Below, in pieces: positions 54,017 through 64,000 of a stretch of DNA of 64,000 nucleotides. The notes beneath the pieces were generated by a model that was not told the origin of the DNA, did not search any database, and saw nothing but the letters and a program-made list of their open reading frames with translations. Source of the stretch: Allodiplogaster sudhausi (lineage: Eukaryota > Nematoda > Chromadorea > Rhabditida > Diplogasteridae); assembly GCA_945643635.1 (NCBI GenBank), contig CALZFC010000097.1, positions 1,031,001-1,095,000 of the forward strand, read 5' to 3'. The position numbers were made by a program, and so were the translations under genes. How positions within the stretch are numbered: position 1 is the first letter of the stretch; each line of letters opens with the position of its first letter.

Positions 54017-55622
54017 TAGAAGAAGACTGTCGCTTCCTCCTCTTCTCCTTCTTCTTCTTCTTCTCCTTCTTCTTCTTTTTCCGCACTCTAAATCAACCGA
54101 TATTAATTATTTAATATTTAAGATAATTACATGTTCTTCACCATATCTTTTGTGCGGTCACACCGAAATATTAATTTTATGTGTACGATAAATCAGATGA
54201 GATTGTTTATTCGTATCTATCGGGCCATTGCTGGTGGAGAATAAATAATTAATTAAAATGAATAAATAGATTTTCTTTCTCGTTTCGCATTCAGCCTCGC
54301 TTCGTAGAGCATGGCCCTCAGGCGTGCTCTTCAAAATGCTCTCTACACTGACACACACACGTTTCACACGCGCGTCGTTGTCTCTGAGTGAGTCGACTTC
54401 CAAAAATGGCGCGAACCATAAATAGCCCAGAAGGCGGGCACCCAAAAACGGAAACCTTCCGCCAAGCAAATCGCACTCTCGTCTATTGTTTTGCGGAACA
54501 CGCTCCGCCAGGTTCTATGTACATACATCCTCGGAGGTAAGTTTATATGTCTGTTTGCTTTCGTCGTTGTCTGTGAACTCGTCGTGCATCCCGGAGACAC
54601 ACGGTGGTAGGCCAGAAATGGACTCCTTTTTCTGTTCGGCAGAAACCCGTCAGACCTCGGGTGCACGCCTTTCATGTGCATTTCCGGTGTGCCCTTCTCA
54701 TGCACACACACACAAACACTTTCTCATGTCTATAGACCCTCAGGTCACGTCGGCGGAAGAGGAAAGAGGGCATTCGGCTTTGCTTAATGTGAGAGTGGAA
54801 CGGAACCAGACGACGACCTTTAGAATATCACCGACTGCACATTGGTAAGAGACACACCAGAAATGTGTCGGAGATCAGCCTTTCTCAAGGTTGGTGGAGT
54901 CCGGCTTGTTCGCTACCATCGAGGAGACGAGATCTCACTTGGTCCGAGGAGTGGCTACCGTAGGAGAAGGTGGGCGCGGGTCGACGAGAAACTAGGCGGT
55001 GAGAATAAGACCACATTTACTTATTTTCATAAACATTGTGTAAAATAGGCATCGAAATTAGCTGCGATAAGTCACGCATAAGCCACATAATCCTCGAAAG
55101 AGTTAATCTTTAGACTAGGTTCGTGTGAAAAGAGAAAGTTCCATCGTCGAAAGTTCAACTCGGAAATGATGTGAATGAGAAAAGTCGTATAAACTTTGAG
55201 ATGTTTTAATCAGTGCAAAATTGAATGAAAAGAAGAAGAAGAAGAAGAAGACACTAGAAAGAGCATCTTATTGTCTGGCAACTTTGCGATGTTTCTACAA
55301 CGTGGATCAGGATAGAGGATGACATCATGACAGAGGAAAAAAATTGTACTCCCGAATGTCTCACCCAAGAGTACAATTTATTCTCAGGTCAGCACCTTTT
55401 TCTTGTCTCACTTCTAACGGCGCCCTTGCTACAGACAGCACACAAAAAATGGTAGCAGGCAACAAAAAAAAAGATAGAAAATATTGTATGATTAAAAAAT
55501 GGCAATGCTAGGAAATTTGTTCGGAAAGACGTCGGAAATTGCGCTGAGCTGAGTTGGGCAGGAAAGTCTGGCCTTCGAGCAACGACGATTCACAAGGCAG
55601 TTGAATGAAATATAGATAAGGT

Positions 55623-55660
<38 letters not shown>

Positions 55661-55669
55661 TGAATGAGT

Positions 55670-55711
<42 letters not shown>

Positions 55712-56677
55712 GAGAGGGAGAGAGAGATAGGTGGAGAGAAAGGGAGAGTGTGGGAGAGAGTGAGACATGTTAGCAGAGCCCTTTTGACAAGAGTAGAGAA
55801 GAGAAGGCGGAGAAACAGAGGAGAGAAAGATAAAGCGTAAAGGTTGAAAAGAGGAAGAAAAATATTTGAAATAGAGCGGAGTGGGAGAATATGGAAGAAG
55901 AAGAAGAAGAAGAGGAAACTACAGACAGAGAGAGAGAGAGAGAGAGAAGAGGCGTCAATCGTGGAGGCGTGAGTTTCTTTCTGTCGCTTCTTCTCACCCT
56001 TTCCTTTCTTTCTTGTCTACCTTCACGTCTTTTTTCTTTTCATCTCTTCCCACTCTCTCTCTCTCCCCTTCTTTCTCTATTACTCTAACTCTCTCTCTCA
56101 GAGTATGTGGGGGCAGCATGGAAGTGAGTATGCATGCGCAAAAGTATGTACAAGTAAGTAATTCACGCTCATAATATATGTAATGACGCAACGAGTGAAG
56201 ATAAGGGAGTAAGTAAATCCCGTCGAGATTTGCTTGGATATTCAAGGCATATGTTATGGCTCACGAGTAAAAACAAATGGAATGTTTATGAGTTTATGAG
56301 ACATGCGTGTTTTTCCAAAGCCTAGCAACCTGCTAGAGAGATAAGAGAGAGAGAGAAAGAAGAGAGAGAGAAGAGAGAGAGAGAAGATAGAGAAGAGAGA
56401 GAATGAATAGAGAGAGAAAGAGAGGACAAAGAAGAGATCTCGCATCTGGCGTTCTCAGCCTCCTTACATTACTCATCTACTGCACAAGCAAACACGATGT
56501 ATTGTGTAAGACGACTTTACGGCCCGGCCTGAAGGAGAGAGAAAATGCCAATTAAAGCAGCTAACGGATGTTTCTAGCTTATTTAAAATGAAAGAAAGCA
56601 AACGACTTGAGTGGGCTTGTAAATAGGAAGAGATGATGATCTTGATCTTGCTAATAAAGGAGTACATTTACAATGTC

Positions 56678-56713
<36 letters not shown>

Positions 56714-56768
56714 TCTTTGTGTGTGTGTGTTATCCTCCCTTCCTCTCTCTCTCCTTCTCACTCACTCA

Positions 56769-56799
<31 letters not shown>

Positions 56800-57532
56800 C
56801 CTCTCTCTGCCGTCGTCTCTGACTCCATCAGATACATTCTGTATCAGGCAGGGCAGAAGTCGAAGTAGAAAGAAAGAAGTGAGCGCGGGGGTTGGCGTCA
56901 AGTAAACGCTGCTCTCCACACGCAGAGAGCTGACACATGAATGTGTGCAGCTCCTGAGAGTGACAGCAAGGGAGGACGATAATGAGCGAGAGAGGAGAAG
57001 GGTGTTGCGTGGCGACCAGGAAGTGCCATTGCAGAGAAAGAAGAGAGAGAGAGAGAGAGAGACAGAGAGACAGAGAGAGAGAGAGGGAGAGAGAGATGAA
57101 GTGAAAGAAATAAGAGAATAAGGTAAGAGACAGCAAAGGACTGCGAGAACAAAAAGGCAAGGATATGAAAAGGGATACGATGAAAGGGCGTCCACGCTTC
57201 AACTGCGCAGCGAGCGAAATCACGCAAAAGGAAAAAAAGGCATATTATTTTTATGTACACTTTCGCGAACAAAAAAAAATGAAGTGCAACCATTAGAGAG
57301 AGAAAAAATGAACTGGTTCAAGAAATATCTATCAGTCGAGCAATCGAGGCAGTGACGAAATCTACCGCAGAGAATAATTGTAACGAAAAGTGATCTCTTG
57401 GTCTCCTCGGCAAAAAAAAAGAAGAAAAGAAACGGGGACCGCTCGCATTAAAGTGGATAATATCCTTTGGATATTCGTCCACTTCCGTGTAGCATCTCTC
57501 TCTCTCTCTCTCTCTCTCTAAAGGAGCCGGTA
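54017..57532. other. Intergenic region upstream of the GPCR gene
   Basis: 54017-54080 is a polypyrimidine TTC/TCC run just upstream of the GPCR start. 54280-55050 is mixed, moderately GC sequence with open frames but no family signature. (GA)n tracts lie at about 55627-55765, 55880-55950 and 56335-56425; (CT)n at about 56050-56100 and 56685-56815; (GA)n again at 57040-57100. A GAA run lies at 55228-55252. No gene supported. Confidence 0.6.
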
Positions 57533-57609
57533 GGAGCCAGTGCCTGTGGCGGGAATTAGGCCCGTCCATATCGGCCACCGCCTAATTCCCGGCCGCAGGC
57601 ACTGGCTCC
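57533..57609. ncRNA. Candidate hairpin RNA or palindrome, 29-30-bp stem
   Basis: 57533-57561 pairs with 57580-57609 around an 18-base loop (57562-57579). The outer arms GGAGCCAGTGCCTG and CAGGCACTGGCTCC are perfectly complementary, and the inner arms pair through GGGAATTAGGC with GCCTAATTCCC. Only one mismatch and one bulge interrupt the stem. It is GC-rich and stands out from the (CT)n DNA around it. Size and shape fit a miRNA precursor, but there is no direct evidence of transcription, and a transposon relic or palindromic insertion is possible. Confidence 0.4.
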
Positions 57610-57930
57610 TCTTACGTGAAGCGGCGGACTCTGGCTGTTCCTTTTTCTACTCTTTTCGTCTTCTCTCTCTCTCTATCTCTCTCTCTCTTTTTTCTCTCTC
57701 AGTCTCTTTCTCTCTCTCTCTCTCTTTCTCTCAATGTCTCTCTCTCTCTCCCTCGCTACACCATTCTGATTCTCCAGCATTTTCTTTCATTTGTGCTAAT
57801 TTTCTCTGCACTTTTTCTCTTTGAATTCTCACTAATTCTCACTATCACCGTGCACTTCCGTGTAATCGAGCCGGAGAGCCTTTGGCGGCTACCCTGGAAT
57901 GGTATGAGGGGGAGAAAGAGAGAAATAGAA

Positions 57931-57961
<31 letters not shown>

Positions 57962-59206
57962 AAGAGAGAGGGAGAGAGAGGGAGAGAGAGAGAGAAAGAG
58001 AGAGGGAGAGAGAGGGAGAGAGAATTGCAAGAAAGATCGGATTTTAGAAATGGTGAGAATGCAGGCAATATATTATATGTTAAATGTATGCATGTACATA
58101 CTATGGGCATAGCACCTCACTGTTTCGCGTCAAGACACGCCACCAATTTTCACCTTATTTCCCCTCATTCACCACTCACCTTCACGTGGGCAGTTTTGCA
58201 GGAATTTGCTGCATGACAGACTTCGTTACTCAGGCACGTGCAAACGACCGCCGGGAAACAGAAGCAAGCAGAAAAACAGAAATGTTCTAGAGAAAGAAAT
58301 GAGGCAATACATGTTCATATCTCGCCATTGTGAAAGGACATCCTAGTTCATCACGAAAAACAAGTGTTCCAAACTGTGCTCTTCCTAAGCCTAGGCCAAA
58401 AATGGCGCGAGTACTCTTTACATATCTATTTATATCCCACTGTTCTCACATCGCATTTCGTCAGCGACTCTTGGGTACAAATTACCACAGAGCATGCATC
58501 TCATTACATCTTTCCTTAAAACTGAACAAAATAAGCATCGTTTGGTTTGATTGCAAGGCAAGTGAAAGTGCTAGGAAATCCTAATCAAAAAAGGTACATA
58601 GAACAGTTTTCTGGCTAGGATACTGACTGACTGAAATATACATGTTTAGAATAAGAGGCAGATAGAGATTTTGAGATAGAGAATGAGAAGCAGGAAATAG
58701 TTGCAACTGTAGGTTGCAAGGACAAAGGAAAGGTCCGCAACATGACATCATCCTGACTAAGCCATCTGCATAAATGGCACATGTCCCGTTCAATAATCTA
58801 TGGTTCTTCAAGAAACGGCGAAATGGATGATTATCACCGACAATGGCTTGTTTCTTGTGGCGGCCAAGGATTTCGTCCCATCACAGACTTTCTCACTCTC
58901 TCTCTCTCTCTCTAAATTCTATCTTTTTTTCTCTCTTTCTCTCTCTTTCTCCCTCTCTCTCTCACTTTCAATCGTTCTCCTTCTCTCTCATTCTCTCCTT
59001 CTCACTCTTCCTCGCTCTCTCTCTTTCCGCAGTGGAAGGATAAGAGGCGGTTCGTGAGAACGGCGAGAAGCTCCGCGAGGGACCTCCGCCACATTCATGT
59101 TATGGCGACACTGTATCTCTCTCTCCCTCATGTTCTCTCTCTCTCATATTATTTCTCATCTCTCTCTCACACTCACTCTCTCTCTCGCCCTCGCTCACTC
59201 TCTCTT

Positions 59207-59244
<38 letters not shown>

Positions 59245-60244
59245 TTGTCTCTCTCTCACCCCTCCACTGGCCATACTTGATGTTCCATTTCCTTCATGTC
59301 TTCCTCCCTTCACTTTGCTGTCATTGACATGCACCTTTTACATCGTCACTCTCTTCTGGTTCAGAAAGAAGATTAAAGCCGCAACTCTCTGTCTCTTTCT
59401 CGGTGTCTCTTCTAATCCTGTACACTATGACCCTCTCTCGCTCACGAGACTTGGTCGCCAGTTACAGAACGGCCTGACAGGAGTGAGCCGTGTCAATGGA
59501 AGGGGCTTGACAAGTAGAGAGAGAGAGAGACGTAAAGAAAGTGAGAGTAGGAGATAAAGAGAAAGAGAGAAAGAGAGGAAGTAAAAAGATTGAGAGAGCG
59601 AGACAGAGATAGAAAAAGGTAGATATGGAGAGAGAGTGAGGAAGGGAGCGTTAGCTTAAAATGAAGTAGAGTAAGGTAAAGGAATAGAAGTAATACGAAA
59701 AGAACAAGAGCGATAAGAAGGACTGCCGGTGACTGACAGTAATTACATGGATTCTTTCCATAAATTCATGGAAAGCCCGAGATGAGTCCATCTTCAAAGA
59801 TTCTTTTGTTTGTTGCCTCTCAGAAAAGAGAGACTTTAATGGCCACCTCCCACAGCAAGATTGTTTCGAAAGACACACACACTCAAATAATGAATGAATC
59901 ACTCCAGAGCAGCTGCCAACTTGAGGACACGCAAAGACAGGAAATTTGAATGGCATCAGAATCGCAAGAAAAACATTTCGCTAAACAAACAAAAAACATG
60001 TGAAAAATTTCATTTAGTCATCATGCAAACATTTTATTATGCTCTTTGAAAAAAAAACGGTAATGGCGTTGTTGACGTGGGTACGCTGAGTTGGACACAA
60101 AAGGGCCACGTTACGGTGAATGCGAAGAGAGTAGTGCCAAGATAGGAGAGGCTTAGAGGGAAAGCGTGAAGAAGAGCAAGGGATAATTATAGAATGTTGT
60201 AAAATTGTCCAAGTTTAGACACGCCGCGGCGTAGAGAGAGAGAA

Positions 60245-60281
<37 letters not shown>

Positions 60282-60910
60282 GAAAGAGAGAGAGAGAGAG
60301 AAATAGAAAGAGAGTGAAAGAGTGTGAGAGGAAAGAAGAGCTCTGCTAGTCTTTTCTTAGTTTGCGACGAATCTCTACGCATGAATAAGTAGTAGTTCCC
60401 GGAGAGATTTACAATGGAATAAATACTTTTTCGTGGAGAATTCAAAACGAAAGTATTGATATCGGAGTTATGTAAATCCGAAGAAGTCTCCGATGAGTTA
60501 GAAGAATCACAAAATCGAATACGCAGTGATGCGGCAAGATCACGAATTAAATCGGGATCTGGGACCAATGTACATACATATGTATATAAATAGAAATGTA
60601 AATAAATTAACATAGATCAAAATGATGAGGCAGACTTGAAGTGAAAAGTAGAGACAAGTGGGAGTGAGAGAACGAGAGAGCGAGAGAGAGAGAGAGAGAG
60701 AGAGAGAGCGGGCAGAGAAGGAAACTATTACCGAATACAAAAAGAAACACCAATGTCGCATGATGGGTTAAAGAGAAAAAAGAAACAACTGACAAATGCA
60801 CCAGAAGCTGTACACATTCATATGTATGAATAGATAACGCCCCAGGGTGCGGAGGAAGGAGATCGAGGACGAACGATGATAGAAAATAGAAAGAAGGAAG
60901 GATGATGAGA

Positions 60911-60967
<57 letters not shown>

Positions 60968-61660
60968 ATACATTGAGAAGCAGAACATTCGGTGCAAGCG
61001 TTTTCGAGGTGTGCCAAGCACCAAAAAGCAGGAAGTTTAGCCCTGCGAAGGTCGAGTGGATCCAAGCGAGATCCGGTGGAGCCTTTTTCTTGGCCACACC
61101 GGAGGGGGGGGGGGTCGGTAGACCCTTTCTTGGATTGGGGTCGCCCCGCAACAGAAGTTGGCAGGGGAGAGGGAAGGGGCAAGGCAAGTCAAGCAAGCGT
61201 CCGACTCAATAACAAAGTCACAAACTTACAACCAAGAAGCCAAAATACGCACGAAAGCATCATTACGAGAGGTTCTTCGAGTCATCGTTAACATTTTCCT
61301 CGAGCCAGCATTTTTTTTAGCTCGAATTAAATTTGGGAAAAACACACAAAACTTTATAGTTATTTCTATAACGTCATCTCATCTCAATTCATAAATAAAA
61401 GATGAAGAAGAAAGAACAGAAAATAAAACGAGTAAAAAGGCAGAACATGACGTAGTGATAATAATCACATCAACATTAAGAGATACCAAAACAGCTTCTA
61501 CTACTGCTCGCGCTAAACAAACGCGTGATTGCCTGAGGCAAAACACATTTTCATATTTCCTCACTTTGCAGGAATATAAAAGGAGTAAACAAGTCACATG
61601 GCATGAGTCGGCCAGAAATGGACGATCGCATCACAAACGAGAGGAGAAGGAGGGAGGGGC

Positions 61661-61701
<41 letters not shown>

Positions 61702-62817
61702 GGAGAGAGAGAGAGGGGAGAGAGAGAGACGGAGAGGGAGTAAGAGGAAGAAAGAGGTAGTTCTAGAGAGAGAGAGATAGAGAGCCAGAGAGTGATGTAA
61801 AGAGAAGAGAACGAGGGGAGCCAGTGAGATATGTATAATAAGTAGTTGAGAGGATCTGACGACTGACTACCAGTCTTCACTTTTTCAGACACTGCTCCTT
61901 ACTCTCTCAACTTGTTTTGCATGATACTTTCCTTGCAAGATATCGATAATTCTTTACCTTTCTTTGAAAAAATATATCTATGATCGCCTTGGAGTAGCAG
62001 ATGTGTCCATTTTAACAATAGCGTGAGATTACGAGTCGCAATGAAGTTGTAACTAGGTGAAGTTTTTGTTTTTCTAAGACAACAATTATCGAGGAAGGCA
62101 TCAAAAATCATCAGCGCGGTATGTTTGTTGGGCATGCTAATTCTCTCTCTCTCCGTCTCTCTTTCTCTCTCTCCCTCTCTCTTTCTCCCTCCCTCTCTCT
62201 CTTTCTTCCCTACATCTCACTCTTTCTCTCTCTCTCTCTCTCTCTAACCTCAGGCAATTCATTCACTATCGCGACACTCGTTTTCAAGATGGCCAAGAGA
62301 ATGTCATCACAACAAGAATTCTTTTCAAATTTGAGGAATCAGAAATCCATGTAGAACACACGGATTCCGCTATAATTCTCGACTTCCTGTAACGGATCTT
62401 TCAAACTATGCAAAACTATTGCACAGAACAAACTATTTTCGATTTAATAATAAAAAGGCATAAGAAGATGAGCTTTGGATTTTACGATGAAATCTAAACC
62501 GCGGTTGAAAAACAAGTTAGATAAATAAACAAACAAAAAACAATTTATCGACGTGCACAGCAGGAAAGTGAAATCACAGAAAGGGAAGAAGACTACGGCC
62601 CTCGAGGGAATCGCTGGTCGAAGAACAGTGCCCGGCCCGCACAGGCAATAATGCCACTTAGACGCGCGCTAACAGTGGCCATCCCTCTCCCCCCCCCACG
62701 GGGGCCCGGAGTGATAAGAGTGCCCGTTGTTTTGTCTTTTTTCCTTACTGTTATTTGATTACGCACGCTATCTGTCTCTTTCACTCTTGCACACTCTCTC
62801 TCCTCTTCTTCTCTCTC

Positions 62818-62852
<35 letters not shown>

Positions 62853-63759
62853 CCCTCTCTATCTCCGACATCCGTACAACTAGTCTTGCCTGTATGGTGG
62901 TGATGAGTGAGAGTGTGAATGAGGCCAGAGAGGGGATGGCAGATTGTTTTCGCAAGTTTCTTCCGCGGGCCGAGACTGAGGGATAGGAACCTTAGCCCCC
63001 CCCCCATCCGATGAAGTGTCCGCGATGAAATTCGGATGGGAAAGGACTGAGAAGCTCTCGCTCAAAGGGGGAGAGGGCTGGGGAGAGAAATGAAAATATG
63101 TACATATATTGAGGCGGACGATAGGAACAAGAACAATTGGAACAGAAAGTGACAGGTAGAAAGGAATGAACAAGACTGAATAGGTGGTAAATGTGAACAT
63201 TCGCACGGCAAAGAAAGCATCTGTTTCCACAAGACTTTGGAACTTTTCGTCGTCTTCTTTTCTTCCGATTCTCTGTCATCAAATTCTACTGCAACACGAG
63301 AAAGGGAGAGAGAGAGAGAGAGAGCGAGAGAGCGAGAGGGAAAGATAGAAAGAGAGAGAGAGTGCCAGATAGCGAGTGGGAAAGATATAGAGAGATAGAG
63401 ACAGAGTGATAGAATGAAAGAGAGAGATGTGAAGGGAAGTAGCTTCTTTTCCTCCGTCCTCCGACGCCGTGGATTACGCTTCCGCATAGCCTTCAGCCGA
63501 CCCCCGTTCCATAGGACTTGTGCCAACCATGCGTGCTCATCTCTCTGACTCTCTCTCTCTCTGTCTGTCTTTCTTTCTCTCTGTCTCTCTCGTCTACCTT
63601 GCAATGCCATCTCTACATGAATCCTTCCCCTTTCATCTCACCTTTTCTCTCTCTCTCTATCTCTCTCGTGCTTTCAAGCCTACTCTCTCCTTTCCCTCGT
63701 TCTCTCCAACTGTCTTGCTTCCATGTGCCCAAATGTCCGGCGCAGCCGCAGGGATCTCT

Positions 63760-63809
<50 letters not shown>

Positions 63810-63966
63810 GCTTCTCTCACCCCTTCTCTTCGATATCCATCTCTCATTTATTAGGTTCTACTATTTTATTTCGTTCCGTTCTCTTCTTCCTATGCCATTC
63901 TCTCAGTGGCACTCCTCCGAGTAGGCACACCAAATTAGGCTGGATAAACGAGCTGTCGAACATCCA

Positions 63967-64000
<34 letters not shown>
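57610..64000. other. Microsatellite-rich intergenic region at the right edge
   Basis: (CT)n tracts at about 57662-57755, 58886-59030, 59113-59265, 62141-62250, 62787-62860, 63545-63600, 63640-63668 and 63760-63815. (GA)n tracts at about 57908-58025, 59517-59640, 60231-60325, 60660-60712, 60914-60965, 61666-61790, 63301-63430 and 63968-64000. Poly-G at 61105-61114 and poly-C at 62689-62697 and 62996-63004. A GC-richer unique block lies at 60985-61200. A possible short exon after TCCGCAG (59032) has no family match. I do not support any gene. Confidence 0.6.

Noticed and set aside
54486..54848. 120-codon open frame upstream of the GPCR
   Set aside because: No family resemblance, no splice partners, and the opposite strand is equally open; likely chance in GC-richer DNA.
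58800..59110. Possible exon pair around 58801-58860 and 59033-59108
   Set aside because: A TCCGCAG acceptor and an open frame exist, but there is no family similarity and no consistent partner exons.

Overview
The window is eukaryotic and almost certainly from a nematode. The evidence is many short exons (26-450 bp) with short T-rich introns ending in TTTCAG or TTACAG, nematode-type proteins (an EGL-8-like phospholipase C-beta and a MIG-17-like secreted metalloprotease with a PLAC domain), and possible trans-splice acceptors close to start codons. A rhabditid, perhaps diplogastrid, origin is a guess. The most conspicuous base-level feature is the extreme abundance of (CT)n/(GA)n microsatellites. 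They fill the intergenic DNA and many introns and create long meaningless Ser/Leu or Arg/Glu open frames.

Layout: 1-7690 is intergenic pyrimidine/purine microsatellite DNA. 7691-23641 (+) is a 37-exon phospholipase C-beta gene, with an apparent internal alternative first exon at 10236-10344. 25076-31097 (-) is a 14-exon secreted ADAMTS-class metalloprotease of the MIG-17 type. One of its introns is a 1.4-kb (GA)n minisatellite, and another holds a 1.36-kb foldback transposon. 31098-38545 is microsatellite-rich intergenic DNA. 38546-40843 (+) encodes an intracellular GAPR-1-like CAP protein. 43282-54016 (-) is a 16-exon neuropeptide-type GPCR. Its third intron carries a 4.2-kb Tc1-like element with about 620-bp terminal inverted repeats (48090-52306). 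54017-64000 is again microsatellite-rich, with one striking 77-bp hairpin at 57533-57609 and no gene I can support.

The best candidate for something undescribed is the 4.2-kb element. Between its long inverted repeats it holds the C-terminal part of a Tc1 DD34E transposase on one strand. On the other strand it holds ten phase-consistent exons of an AAA+/clamp-loader-like ATPase that lacks a start codon but keeps a splice acceptor at its 5' edge. That looks like a host gene fragment captured by a Tc1/mariner element, or an element-encoded ATPase. The smaller foldback element in the metalloprotease gene shares the terminal CAGT(A/C)CCGCTCAAC motif and TA target site, so both belong to one family active in this genome.

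Functionally the four host genes are independent. PLC-beta and the peptide GPCR could sit in the same Gq signalling logic, but nothing in the sequence ties them. All exon models were built by hand from splice sites, reading phase and family resemblance; no alignment was run.
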